Part shown: one piece after another, positions 11,945-23,007 of the stretch
Position numbering within the stretch: position 1 is the stretch's first letter
How the letters are laid out: each line of letters starts with the position of its first letter
Source: Echria macrotheca
Lineage: Eukaryota; Ascomycota; Sordariomycetes; Sordariales; Schizotheciaceae
DNA: 64,000 nt
Direction: 5' to 3'
Assembly (NCBI GenBank): GCA_030411725.1
Contig: MU839831.1
Span: 1,302,001 to 1,366,000 of the forward strand
The notes under the pieces: generated by a model
Told to the model about the DNA's origin: nothing
The model's input: the letters and a program-made list of their open reading frames with translations, nothing else
Databases searched by the model: none
Position numbers and translations under genes: made by a program

Positions 11945-12320
11945 GCTGGGGGTATTTCTTTGGCCGAACGGGCTAAGCGGTCGAACTAAAGTTGGATACA
12001 CGGGGATCATTATATCCTGGAGTTTATTTCTACAATTTTCTTCTTCTTAGTAGATTAACGAGGGAGATTCGTTCCTATAGGTACCTTAGTTACTATCACT
12101 TTATTCTCTGTTCTCTCGCGCGTAGTTCCGGTCTTATTGTCAGACTCGGTTGAAATCATCGCTTATAAGCACATGGTTTGCAGAACACAGAGCTGTGCGG
12201 ATCTTTCTCACCTGTTGGTACCGGCTGGAGACGGAAAAAAGCCCCAACCACCATAATTCAATTCCGTACATGCTTTTCTACCAAACTTACCTGGTATGTA
12301 GGCATCCAAGGACCAGTTCC
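11945..12320. other. Convergent intergenic gap
   Basis: The 3' flanks of the reductase and of the minus-strand GTPase meet here. It is T-rich and otherwise featureless. Confidence 0.5.
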
Positions 12321-13607
12321 TCACCGGCGCGGCCAAAGCCGAAACGTCCACGTAGTTCCCTCTGTGTTGTGCGTCGGCGGGTGCGGCGTCCCGGCCCGAA
12401 CCTGGACCGCCATCGCCGTCTGGTACACGGCCCGCTGATACATGTCCTGGTCTGAGTAGGCCATCGGATCCTCGACCTCGTAAGGAACAGGGTTCCCGGC
12501 GACCGCACCATCACATGCCAACTGCGAGGCATGAGAACTCCCCTGGCGCTGGTGATGAGAGCCCCTGTTGTGCCTCTGTTCCCGGCCACGACGCTCCTCC
12601 TGTCTCGCCATCCTCGCCGCCCGCGCCCGCTCCGCTCGTAGCCTCTCCTCCTCCTCCTGCGCAATCTCCATGAGTTCGTTCTCCCTCTGCTTCTCCCTCC
12701 GCCTTCTCTCCTCCAGAATGACCCCACCCGCGCTGGTCTCCTCCAACCGCTTGCCCTCCCGCAGTTCCGAGACCATGGCCAGCAGCGGGGGCGCCGTCTC
12801 TTCAGCCCCGGGCAGGCCGCGCAGCTGGTCGAGCACCCTCAGCGCGGACGCCGTGGTCCCGTCGAAGCGGAGCACGCTGCACCCGCCGGCGCTGAGACGG
12901 CCCCAGTGCGCCGGCGAGGCGGCCAGCTGGGCCTCGCGGCGCTCGCACTCGGCCCGGGTGGCGGCGCTGGGCATCTTGTTCCACATGGTCGTGAGCAGGA
13001 TGATGCGCGGGCCGAAGTGCGGGCCGCACAGGGCCGCGAGCACGGCGAGGTTCAGACGCGCCGAGCCCGTCAGCCGGTTCTCGGTGATGTTGTGTGTGAA
13101 AACCACGCCCGAGACCGGCGGCATGTCGTCGCTGTCCAGGAATCCGGCCACGGCGGCGAGGATGGCGAGGTCGTCACGGTTCGTGTCGTTAAACCCCGGT
13201 GTGTCGAGGAGCGTGTAGCTTACTTCGCCGTGGTCGAACGTGTAGCGACTGCAGGTGCTCGTGTCTGGAGTGGTCAGTCCGGATAATGTTTGACGAGACT
13301 TTTTGTGTAATCATAACTTACGCGAGTCCAGGTCATGGCCGATGATGCCGGAATCTTCGCCCAGCCCCGAGGCTGCCGCGACAAAAGTTGATTTCCCGGA
13401 TCCGGACGGCCCGATGACGAGGATACAGGTCTTCTGCCTCGGAGAGGCATGTTTTGTGGTGTCGTCGACGGCAGCGTCCAAGACGCCTTCGCCATTGGAA
13501 GGAGGATCCATACCTACAGCCTCGGAGATGGTTGATTGCGCATCAACAAAAGACTCCCGAGACTGCATGGGAGAGTCCATGTTAGACGATGCTTGATCGA
13601 AGATCAT
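12321..13607 (-). CDS. AIG1/GIMAP-like GTPase with charged coiled-coil tail
   Basis: The two-exon gene is complement(12321..13264, 13323..13607) less one base at the junction: exon 1 ends at 13322 and exon 2 starts at 13264, with a 57-nt intron, giving 409 aa. After a disordered leader come the P-loop GPSGSGKS (66-73), the G3 motif DTPGF (near 115) and a TTMWNK segment in the place of the usual G4 region. From about 265 to 320 there is a very charged Arg/Glu helix, predicted coiled coil, then a low-complexity tail. This places it in the TRAFAC septin/AIG1-type GTPases common in fungi as lineage-specific families; function is unknown. In-frame ATGs at 13691 and 13607 are both possible. I chose 13607 because the extra upstream part contains CTAACAC and CAG signals that look like a leader intron. 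Its divergent neighbour at 14317 is a paralogue. Confidence 0.84.
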
Positions 13608-14316
13608 TTGGGTTACTGAGGAATGAATTGCTACGTGAGATATGTTGTGTGTTAGGAACATCAGACCAGGAGAAGTTGGCGGTGTGAACAACTAGACGAT
13701 ACAACGGCGTCGGCGTTTCATTTGGAACATGAATATACCAAGGACAGAGCAGCAGAACAGGGCGAACGGCAGAATTTCTCTCATCATCTACCCCCAATTG
13801 ATGTGTTCGTGTTTGGCTTATCAGTAAGCCTCACTTCGCCCTGCATTTGCCAAATCTGCCTTAGGTGGACGAAGTGCAGTGTTAGGCGTTGGGCACACAT
13901 CAAACATCCAATGGCAACTCAGCTCCACATACATGGGGCTGCAATTTGGTGACGCTGCCCAATGAAACAGGGCTGAAAGCTTTTGTTTTAATCGAGGAAT
14001 GCGTTGTCTCTTTCAGCTCAGGCACCATCTGTGAGTGAGTGTTAGGGATTGTGTGTGTTGGCACTCGCCGCTTCGCACAGGTGTGCAGGACAAAAGCAGC
14101 CAAGGCCTACATGTCGCCAAGGGTCACGGATTACGGATTTCGGTGGTAGTAACTCACAGTTTCTCAGAGGGCTATTTACTCCTTCTCTTCTTGCCAATCT
14201 TTGTGGCTCGCTGATCTGATTTCATGCCCAGGGACTTGATCCACTCAACACGCTCCTCATACCCTCTCCATCTCACCGTCACAGTTTGTATCCCGCTCCT
14301 CCAAGTTCCACAGAAA
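13608..14316. promoter_or_regulatory. Shared promoter region of the divergent GTPase pair
   Basis: Both GTPase genes point away from this 709-bp gap, so it must contain both promoters. No clear TATA box is visible. No coding frame is supported. Confidence 0.5.
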
Positions 14317-15378
14317 ATGGCACGCACCGAGGTTTTGATCGCAGTCATCGGCGTTACGGGAGCCGGCAAGACGACGTTTGTCTCTCGCGCCACTGGGCGG
14401 AGCGACCTCCAAGTCGGCCACGGCATCGACTCGTGTGCGTTCCACACAGAACAAGATATCTGCTATCAGCTCACACGACATCACAGGCACCCAGGACGTA
14501 ATTCCCGTGACCTACACGCTCGACGGCAGGAAAGTAACCCTCATCGACACGCCGGGCTTCGACGACTCGGAACGGTCCGATGCCGACATCCTGGGCCTGG
14601 TGGCCGCCTACATGGCCGACACGTACGAGCAGGGCACGCTGCTGACGGGCATCCTGTTCCTGCAGCCCATCAACCAGCCGCGGCTTCAGGGCAGCGAGAT
14701 GCGGCGGACGCGCCTGTTCAAGAAGCTGCTCGGCGAGAACGCCTACCAGCGCGTTGTCATCGCCACCACCATGTGGAACCAGCTCACCGAAACCGAGGCC
14801 ACAGCCCGCCAGAACCAACGCATGAGCCGCACCGACGTCTGGGGCGACATGGTCGCGCGCGGCGCCGCCGTCGTCCGCCACGACGACACGGCTCAGTCGG
14901 CCGCCTCCATCGTCCGCCGCCTTGCAAGTCACACCACGCCCGTCGAGCTGCAGATCCAGCAGGAACTGCTTGCCAACGGCGGCCGCGTCGCCCTCACCTC
15001 GGCCGGCAGGCAGCTCGACGAGGATCTGGGCGCCGTCATTACGAAGCTGCGCGATGAGATCGAGGGGCTCCGGCGCGAGCGCAACGTGGCTGCCGGGGAG
15101 ATCCAGGAGCTGCGCGACAAGATTGAGCGGTATGAGAGAGAGCGGCAGGAGCTGCAGGAGACAGACGTAAGTTGCTTTTCGTATTCTTTTCCTTGATTGT
15201 CTTACGTTATCTCCCTACCCCTGACCCCCTTTTCCCCCGGTACGCCGAGCAAAGCCAGCTGCTTACGGGTGGGTATCCCGAGAAGTACTGGGGACTCAAA
15301 AAGATCCTGGTGGCTTCTCTCGAACGTGCTCTCCCAATAGCAGCCATGGCGATGGCCAACGAGTGTATCATCCTCTGA
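14317..15378 (+). CDS. AIG1/GIMAP-like GTPase, paralogue of the divergent gene
   Basis: The three-exon gene (14317..14434, 14487..15166, 15250..15378) gives 308 aa; introns are 52 and 83 nt. Motifs in order are the P-loop GVTGAGKTT (about 12-20), the G3 motif DTPGF (about 63-67), and IATTMWNQL replacing a classical NKxD. From about 215 to 265 there is a coiled-coil helix rich in Arg and Glu. The last exon adds a short hydrophobic tail. The first intron interrupts the codon right after H-x-x-D-S, exactly where the intron of the divergent gene sits. It should bind and hydrolyse GTP, perhaps with coiled-coil-driven self-assembly as in GIMAPs and septins (inference). The exon-3 acceptor is the least certain part of the model; without it the ORF would end 10 codons into the intron. 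Confidence 0.87.
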
Positions 15379-15802
15379 TGTGATGTCAGTGAGGGTTTTC
15401 TCCGCTTTTGAGCCAGGCTAATACTTTACAGGTGGATTGCGGAACCAAGATGATCCGCGATTGCGTGATTATGTAAAGGATATCACATATTGGAAGCCTA
15501 GGCGATACCCATTACGTCTTGATGCGGTCGAAGCAGTTCTTGGAACTTAAAGGGAAGACCCAGGGGTCGGATTAACTAATTGTGTAAAGTCGAGAGTACT
15601 TGCTAGGATGTCCACCCCCCTCCCCCTCTCCGAAGCCAATCTTAACCCTATTTTCTCTCGGGATGCTTATCCTTTCTTCGGGTTGTCAGTTCTGTTGGAA
15701 TCAATGGGCAGGATTCCTTACCGGGTTTATACTTAGTGCTACCTGAGAAGGCGGGAGCACACCGTCGGAGGCCCGCAAGGCTCTCATCACCTCCCCCGTG
15801 GT
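15379..15802. other. Convergent intergenic gap
   Basis: No supported feature is seen. The 3' ends of the GTPase and of the small membrane-protein gene face each other. Confidence 0.5.
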
Positions 15803-16237
15803 CTATACCTCAACTGCTACTTTGTCGCATAGTACTCTCCTCTCCAACCGGCGTCGCAAACACACCAAAATTGGCCACACGAAAAGTAGCCAAATGCCCG
15901 TGTAGATACCTATAGCCAGCAGGGAGATGCATAACTCGTTCCGCGACCTCCCTGGCGCTGCAAAGACGAAATACCCTAGACCGATCATGAAAACAAAGCC
16001 GCCGGTGGGAATAGCCATTATAACTACAAGCTCAATCGCTGAGTCCAGCATCCCAGGGTCGGTATCGGCAACAACGCGGAGCGCACGCGGAATACACAGT
16101 GCATTCTGGGCCCTGCGTCCCCATCGGACTATGGGATACCGCAGTTTTGCAGCGAGTCGACCGATGAAGGGGTACAGCAGTTCAGCTAGGAGCTGGCCGA
16201 GTCCCTCGGCACAAAGCCCAACGTATGCTTCGAACAT
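15803..16237 (-). CDS. Small membrane protein, unknown
   Basis: The single-exon frame of 144 aa has a proper ATG at 16237. I do not recognise the family. The first 55 residues are amphipathic and basic; two strong membrane segments follow (about 68-92 and 100-125), with a basic C-terminal flank (RRRLERR) that should be cytosolic. It lies 0.4 kb from the plus-strand GTPase and is convergent with it. A direct link to the GTPases is only a suggestion from position. The upstream flank is rich in TGTTG repeats. Confidence 0.5.
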   Translation of the reverse strand: MFEAYVGLCAEGLGQLLAELLYPFIGRLAAKLRYPIVRWGRRAQNALCIPRALRVVADTDPGMLDSAIELVVIMAIPTGGFVFMIGLGYFVFAAPGRSRNELCISLLAIGIYTGIWLLFVWPILVCLRRRLERRVLCDKVAVEV

Positions 16238-17171
16238 TGCTGATTTGGCAAATTGGCTGTTGTGTTGCTGTTGCTGCTGACTTGGCTGCTATGTGTTGTT
16301 CTGTTGTTGTGTCGTATTGACGTGTTGCGAGTGCGTTGCGATTGCGTTGATCCTGCTGTTTGGCTGGCAGGATTTGGACAGAGTACCTAGGTGAGGGCAG
16401 AGGAGCTTAGAGCCTTGGGCACGCGCGAAATAAATATTCGTGCGAGGTGGCCAGGTCTTATTTAGGTGGTCCGAGTTCTTGCTAGCGAGGTGCTCGCGCA
16501 GGAGAGCAGATTCACGGCGTTGGGTGGTGCTTGAGTTGTGATATTTATGGCTAAGAGTGCCCGATCAGAACGATGCGTCTAGAGAAGTTCGCGGCAGTGC
16601 GTGGCGGGAAAGCGAACGGGGCAGGACCAGGATCAAAATTTGGCACGTTTGTATGCTGTAAATAGGATATGCTGTAATAAATAGGTCGGACAGCCTGAAA
16701 AACTGGCGCCGTTCTGCGACGCATCTGGTACCTCATGCCGCGGTGACGCAACAGAAGTGCATTCAAGGGAATGGTACAGTCACAAGGCAAAAAGAGAAGG
16801 TGATGGGTGAAACCATACAATACAAACATCATGAGCCCTGTGATGCGAGGTCCATGACAGTTTTCATATTGACAAGAAACAATTATGGACTCAGAGGGAG
16901 CTTTAAGTAGCTTGAACTCACCCCAGTTTGCGATGCTGCGACTTGGAAGGGCGTTGTTTTGGGGATGCAAGAGAATGTGTCTCAGAGGTGCTCTTCACTA
17001 CCCTTGGGGAAGAGATGCACAGCGTGTAGCTCTCTCGAGGCCTCTATCAGTATTCTATCTGACTGCACGAGACGATGGTTTCAAGACTTCTTGGAGTCGA
17101 GGTCCGATTCGAAGAAAAAGGTCGGCGTCGGGGAATCTACCCCAGCCATTAGATCGTGTCCCTAATGTGCA
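16238..17171. other. Intergenic, about 0.9 kb
   Basis: The left part is (TGTTG)-rich promoter sequence of the small membrane-protein gene. Frames of about 140 codons on both strands overlap each other and have no motif. Confidence 0.4.
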
Positions 17172-17403
17172 TCACGAGGGCATACCGGCCAATTTCAGGC
17201 TCTCCAAATCCTTCTCCAGAAGAATTTCCTCATCCTCAGAGTCCGTTTCGGCCAACGATTCGGGTTCTACCTGTCCTGCAGCCAGCACGGAAGATACCTA
17301 TGGTCTTGGCTGACGCGCCGGCTGGCCCCGCTTCATCCAAATGCTGACGCGAGTTGCGAGGCCCTTTGATGACGTTCTTGACCTTCTGGCGAAAACCCGG
17401 CAT
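17172..17403 (-). CDS. Possible small acidic protein, exon structure unresolved
   Basis: From an ATG at 17403 the minus strand encodes a basic start (MPGFRQKVKN) and, in another frame, a strongly acidic segment (ETDSEDEEILLEKDLE) ending with a stop at 17172. The two parts can be joined in frame by an 86-nt intron with a weak GTCAAG donor, or by a 22-nt GTATCT...GCAG segment, which is shorter than normal fungal introns. The acidic segment is too biased to be random-looking, but no family is recognised. It may also be a decayed gene. Confidence 0.25.
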
Positions 17404-18035
17404 TTTGGGGCTCAAATGGTGGGTTGTGATCTTGCTAGTAGCTGACGAACAGGTGGTTGAGAGAAGGACAACGTGTGAGGGTGAAGATGTTGAGCTGAGA
17501 TGAGTGCATAAGCATTCTCCTTATCGTTTCGTAATGCTCCAGTGAGGCTGTGTAGGTTGGTAACCATCCAATTCGACGGCGAAGGACCATGTTTGGTTGT
17601 GAGGCTGAATGCGTCCTTTCGGACTGCAACGCCGTTGGACACAACGTTAGCCACCCATCCAATCAGATTCAACATCGTTGCCGCCAGGGTCCTGGATTCC
17701 AGCAGTGTTGTTTCAGAGCCGTAATAAGTGGAAACGGTAGTTTTGACGCCCGAGCAGCTCCCAGTTTTGGCGTATTCCAACTCCTCCTTGGTCGACCACT
17801 TGACGATATTTTGTCCATATACTTTCTTTCCTAGGTAGGTTGTATATAGGTACCGCCCCTGTGCGGATGGGGCAAAGTAACCGCCCAAATGTTAGTCTTG
17901 TTCTGGCATCGCTATTTTGCTTCAAGGAGTACATAACGTGCTAGCGCAAGGCATATCATCAAAGCATTACAAAGATATCCGCTCTGTACATATGTACAGG
18001 GTTTAGTAAGGTAGGTAAGATCCCAACCCCCCAAA
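17404..18035. other. Intergenic, about 0.6 kb
   Basis: A 158-codon minus-strand frame starts at 17888 here. Its composition is plausible but it has no domain, no signal peptide and no good start context, so I do not call it a gene. Confidence 0.35.
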
Positions 18036-18410
18036 TCAAAACCCCATCCTTCTGAACGTGTCCACAAAATCCTCATCCACCGCCCTAACCTGGTCTCCTC
18101 CTGCGCGTACTAGCGGGGCGTAGAAGTCGCACTTCGCCGAACTGCACACGAAATGCACGCCCCGCGAGACCTTCCGCTCCGAGCCCGCCACCTGCATCTT
18201 GCTTGGGGCGCCGCATTCGCAGGACGGATGACTGGGGTCATTTCCTTTCGAATCCACAAAGCCGAGGAACTTTCGACAGATATCGCATCTGTAGTAGGGA
18301 CGACCGGCGTTTCCTTTTCTGTTCCCGGGGCCGACGATATGCCTCGTTATGGAGGTGCTTCCGCACCTGTAGCACGACGAAGGGTCCGTTGGTGGAGGAG
18401 CAAGTCTCAT
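18036..18410 (-). CDS. GRF-type zinc-finger protein
   Basis: The single-exon gene of 124 aa starts with the ATG at 18410; the five codons upstream lack an ATG. It contains two cysteine modules. The first is C-x2-C, then GPGN, GNAGRPYYRC, C and GF. The second is CEC, then a basic segment, VHFVCSSAKCDFY. The Gly-Arg-(Phe/Tyr)-Tyr-Cys core is the signature of GRF zinc fingers, which bind single-stranded nucleic acid in proteins such as APE2, TOP3A and NEIL3. Here it is a stand-alone small protein with the second copy degenerate at the Gly-Arg-Phe core. The role is probably nucleic-acid binding; partners are unknown. Confidence 0.8.
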   Translation of the reverse strand: MRLAPPPTDPSSCYRCGSTSITRHIVGPGNRKGNAGRPYYRCDICRKFLGFVDSKGNDPSHPSCECGAPSKMQVAGSERKVSRGVHFVCSSAKCDFYAPLVRAGGDQVRAVDEDFVDTFRRMGF

Positions 18411-21023
18411 GTTGCTGTTCCTCAAGTTCGGTTCATGCGTGAAAGACTTGTATATTGGGTATATTGGGTTTGAGAGAAGGATTCAGGTAGGTGTCTTGCT
18501 CTCTCAATCCGTGATGCGGTCGAACAGTGTGCGGGGGTAGGCGTCAAGCTCATGGGAATATCACGCTCTTATAACCCTCTGCCAAGGTCAAAAGGGCTGT
18601 TATGTCACGGCAGACCGCTGACTCACATGTGGCACAACAGGCAAACAGCTCAGTTGATATCTGATGTGCCAATAACCGACGGAAACGTGGGGTGGGGCTT
18701 GCTCGCCCTGCCTTTCGAGCGGTGCCCATCCAGCGGAAAGTGCTGGACGTTGGCCTTTATGAGCAAACGGATTCCTATTGGCTTCAAGTGCGGTGTCACT
18801 GCAGCTAGAGTGGCGCATACCAGACATGGAAGACCGCATCGGCAGTAGGCCTCATGAGCTTCCCATGTATGTTCCCGACACTTGCCCGGTCCTGGCAAGC
18901 AACATTGAACAGACTGGCTCCGGCGTTTCGGCCCGATGATATTTCAAGACCACGGAAAATGTGCATTTCTGTGATGAAACGATTGGCTGCTGCTGATGGG
19001 ACGACCAAACGCCACGCTTGAAACCAAGGCTACAGTCAAACCTGCCTATAAGAATCAGCTCTGTGTCCAAATTTTAGTTCGTACCTATGGGGGGCGTTTT
19101 TCCTACCACCAAGTTAGCCACTTTTTTGGTACGTACCACCTCGCAGGGTTATTCTGCGAGAAATCACTTTTTCGGGAAGTCGTTTGCTGTAATAGAGGTA
19201 GTAAAAGTACAATTTCAGACCCGAGCCCCACCTAACCACAGGAATCTTGGTGGTGACTCAGCAAGATCTCGCAGGAATTATTCGAGTTGCCAGGTCATTC
19301 TTAAGTCCCACATTGAAAAGTTGGTCGCCTAGAAATTATTCTTATGTAGCGGTTATTCTTATAGATAGTAATTCTTATGTGCAGGGTAACTGTAGCTAAA
19401 ATGTTGAGATACGACGGAATTTGGCAACTTATCATAAAAAGTACCTGTGTAACGGCTAGCGCACCAGACCCACACCCAATGAGCCAACCTTCCAAAAAAA
19501 TTGCCAGAATTCTAAGGTCAGCACCTCAGAACCCTAACTGTGGATATATGCCAGCACGACCCCGGCCAGGGCCGTGGCTACCTGCATGTGTGCCTTATCA
19601 CCTCTTCTGTCCACGCCGCTATGTTGCCAACGAACCATAAGGCTGACGGTCAAAACGCTGGCGACGGACTGCCGGACGGAAGACAAGGCACGGATCATTA
19701 CTGGGGGTAGTCGGGAATAAGCTGGGCTTTCAATCGCAAGCATCAGGGATTTCCCCGACATTATTGCCATAATTTCCAAGGAATGACAAACTTTGAAAGT
19801 TTTGAGGCCGAGGTTTCATATTAACTTGCTCATGCGGTGTCAGAGACAGGTTTCGACCAACATATGGATTCCCAGTCTATCTCTGCCAATAAGACGCGGC
19901 ATTCGGAGCAGAGAACCCAGACGAAACCAGCCCAACTGATTCACAAACGACCAATTACCATCTATCCAGGCATCACATGAAAGAACAACCATTTCATGGG
20001 TTGTTTTTCTCTGGAATTCTTCCTTGTAGACATCCAATGGCATCCAATCAGGCTTTGGCTGAACAACCGCCCCACCCCCGTTGCCCCCTTATAGAATATG
20101 ATGGGAATAACAATAGTCCAGGATTTCAGGTAAGGCCTTCATTCCGGTGGAGAATGAAAGGTAAGGTAACGAAGGCTAAGGGACAGAAATGCCCATATCG
20201 TCTATAGTCTCGTGATTCTCGGGTGTGCTAGAACCAGACGTACCTACCTAGGGACTAAAATACAATATCCTATTCTGGAATAAAGTAGCTATCACGACTG
20301 TACTCTCGAAAACCATGGAATGAAAAAGGGTCTGGCTGCTTCTTTGCTGTTGTTATAGCCTACAGCCAGATCCCTATGTTTTATAGTCCTTTCTGTAGGA
20401 TTAGACCTTCGTCAATAGGTACTTAGCGCTCATTGGTAGGTATTCAGGTAGTACCAGGTATTCAGCCGGCAACGGATTCCAGGGCGTGACATCGCCGTAT
20501 GGGCTTAAATCCGGGGCCACACGGTCACGAATTTTGAGTCAGAATATACTAGTACATAGTATGGCATAGTACAGATTATGCCAGCACAATACTTTTGATA
20601 GTAATGTATATAATATGCCAGCCCGAAAGCCGGGATGGTACAGTTTATCCCGGGTTAAGATTTGGGATCTTATTCACGTCGGTTTCGCAGCATTTTTTCT
20701 ATTACACAATATAAAAAGCAAGGAGAGGAAAATATAAGTCTACAGCGAAAATTACAGAAAACACTGAGCCATGAAGATAGCTCAGGGCAGGTCGTACGTC
20801 GGCGGACGAAAAGTTCACGAATGGTAATGGTGGTGATTGCCAGAGCGAAATTGAAGACTCTATCGACTGCGGTGAGCTAGTAAAAATTGGCGACCCAGCG
20901 CGGGATAGAGCGCGGAGAAATAGAGGGCGTGGCATCATGGCTGAGTTCCTTTGCTCCGTGTGCCGTGGTTCGCTCTTGTCGTTGAGGCCAACCTCACCAC
21001 AAACCCTCCCAGATACCATCCTC
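18411..21023. other. Gene-poor stretch, 2.6 kb
   Basis: I see no supported gene. The sequence is AT-richer than its flanks and includes many TACCTA/TAGGTA motifs. Frames up to about 105 codons exist but are mutual shadows. Confidence 0.45.
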
Positions 21024-21326
21024 CTATAAACGGCCAGCGGGTTTCGTCGGCTCTGGTTGACACCAATCCTCGCAATTTCCCATTTGCTGGGTGACCAGAC
21101 CCGATATGGTACAGTACAGTCCTCCCTGCCAACAATACGGGACCATATACTCCTGATACTCCTGCCACAAGCCTTTCCAGGCAGCGCAGGGGTCCGAGGT
21201 GCATTTTTTCTCCGCTTGAGGCGCAGGGAGCGCGTTGACGATTTGTGAGAAGGGCGTGAGAAGGAGGGCGAGGAGGAGGGCAGGGAGTGTGGGGCCCTGC
21301 GAGGAAGATACGAGATTGGGGAGCAT
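21024..21326 (-). CDS. Small secreted cysteine-containing protein, candidate effector
   Basis: The single-exon gene of 100 aa has its ATG at 21326. The hydrophobic core LPALLLALLL (about 14-23) is followed by an Ala at a cleavage site near residue 32, so it should be secreted. The mature part of about 68 aa has six cysteines in the order C-x4-C, C, C, C-x3-C, spread over a Trp/Tyr-rich region, which would fit three disulfides. A TATA box lies about 115 bp upstream. No family is recognised. Size, signal and cysteine content match the usual definition of fungal effector-like proteins or secreted antimicrobial peptides. Function is not inferred. Confidence 0.74.
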   Translation of the reverse strand: MLPNLVSSSQGPTLPALLLALLLTPFSQIVNALPAPQAEKKCTSDPCAAWKGLWQEYQEYMVPYCWQGGLYCTISGLVTQQMGNCEDWCQPEPTKPAGRL

Positions 21327-21440
21327 TTTGTTTTCGAGGATGAGCGAGTTGAAAAGGGACTGGAGGATTCGTTAGGTAGGTTCTTGCATGGATAGATTCT
21401 TGTTGGGAGGTGTACAAGATGCAGCGGTCAAATAGTACTG

Positions 21441-21449
21441 GTATTTATA
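21441..21449 (-). promoter_or_regulatory. TATA box of the small secreted protein gene
   Basis: TATAAATAC reads on the minus strand about 115 bp upstream of the ATG at 21326, a standard fungal core-promoter position. Confidence 0.5.
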
Positions 21450-22302
21450 GGATCTGGGCTGTCCTGTTTGACATCCTATTTTGACAGCCTGAACTGGGCT
21501 ACCTACCCACCACATTGCCGAACATACCACTGGCGTGGGGATGTTATCGGCTTGGTACGCTGGACATTGGCTGTACTATATTACATCCGGAAACTTCCGA
21601 GCAGCCCTTTAACCGCGTGTCTCGGCAATACCAGCCGAGACCTAAATTCTGGGGTCACAGATAACTCGGACTCGAACTCCTTGGACATTTCTTGAAATCG
21701 CATTAATCTCATATGGTATCAACCAGTGGCTGAGTCCCTCTCTCAATCAGAGCACTCCCTGATAAGCCACTTGAAGTTCCGGTCACGACATTTTCAATCT
21801 GCACATACACTCCCGACTGAGCCTTAGTCAGTCCATAAACCGGCCGTAATGACGGCGGCCAATCGAAAACAGGGCGCCCGCTATCTCAACAACGTGTTTG
21901 GTTCCAATTCCACACTAAATCTTAATGTTTGTCGAGATGTGTTCATGAAGTCAGGATTCAACAGGAGGAGTATTACTAGGAGGTGTACCTTAGGCGAGAG
22001 ACTTGGATAGAAACTTCTAAGGCTTAGTTAAGTAATACGACCACAAGACTGTTTAAGTTTAAAAGTGGGATATATTTTGGCAGATGCAGAAGAACACGAA
22101 CGACTTCCTCCTCGGGTATCTTTGACGGATTGGTTCGAGGCCGACGTCGGGACCATGCTCCGCCGGGACCGCAAACACCTGTCCGTTCTCGCGTGGAGCA
22201 TCGGAAATGAGGACGGAGGGAGAAAACAGCGAGAGCATCGGCAGGCGGCAGAGTGTCATCCTCCACGAGGAGAACCTCTTGGAGCAGCACGGCTACATTC
22301 TA
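21450..22302. other. Intergenic, about 0.85 kb
   Basis: No supported gene. It contains the distal promoter of the small secreted protein gene. Confidence 0.45.
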
Positions 22303-22446
22303 TTTGCCGTTGGCGACCCACATTTACCGGGTCCAAAAGTGACCACCAAATGTGGGACCCCCACCATCTGTGAGAGCCAATAATGTTCGCCGTTTGCGAC
22401 CCACATTCACCGGTCCAAAAGTGACCTCCAAATGTGGGTCACCCCC
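22303..22446. repeat. Two tandem hairpin-forming repeat units
   Basis: Two units of about 61 bp (22303-22363 and 22386-22446) are roughly 85 percent alike. Each carries long-range inverted arms (GACCCACATTT / AAATGTGGGTC, at 22315-22325 with 22348-22357, and 22398-22407 with 22430-22440) and an inner GGTCC...GTGACC pair around CAAAAG. They look like short foldback ends of a transposon or a MITE array. Confidence 0.6.
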
Positions 22447-23007
22447 GGCTTGGTCGCCTTGGGTCAGGCTCGGCTCCGTTTCTGCTGCTGCTGAGGATAT
22501 GCTCAGGCTGGCTCACTTTTGCTCACCATTACCACCATTATTGCTATTTTCGACAAGACCGGCCACAGCCCGCCAAATAGCCAGAGGCCTAGATATGGTT
22601 CTATATGAAAATGGCCAGCAGGCAAACGCCTCGTCCATGACTTGACAACAACATGGAAATCCCATCTTGTCCGCCATGTCGAGCAGCTCGAAAATCCATC
22701 AAAGGGGATGCGGACGGACCGAAAGGGGGGTGCACCCCTATCAGATATGCCCTAGCTAACCGGGCCTGGACATTTTGGGCGGCGTAGCTTCCAGGTTTGA
22801 TTCGTGTCACACCAAATTGCTGCCTGAACCGAGGAGCAGACGTGCGGATACACACAAGAGGGGCTGCCTTACATAAGATACTCTGGGCTCATGCGCTCCC
22901 GGCAAGCCCTTTCCCGAGCTTATCTACCTACTTATTACCTGACCAACGCGAGCATTTGTGCAAGCTGAGGAATCCAAGTAACCCACCACAACGCCAAGAG
23001 CAATATT
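22447..23007. other. Intergenic, about 0.56 kb
   Basis: Presumed promoter of the PAH-domain gene. No other feature seen. Confidence 0.45.

Noticed and set aside
11258..12010. A 250-codon minus-strand frame over the reductase
   Set aside because: It is an antisense shadow of exon 3 of the reductase, with no motif.
13608..13691. Longer N-terminus for the minus-strand GTPase
   Set aside because: The extension contains branch-like CTAACAC and AG signals and adds no conserved residue; left as an alternative.
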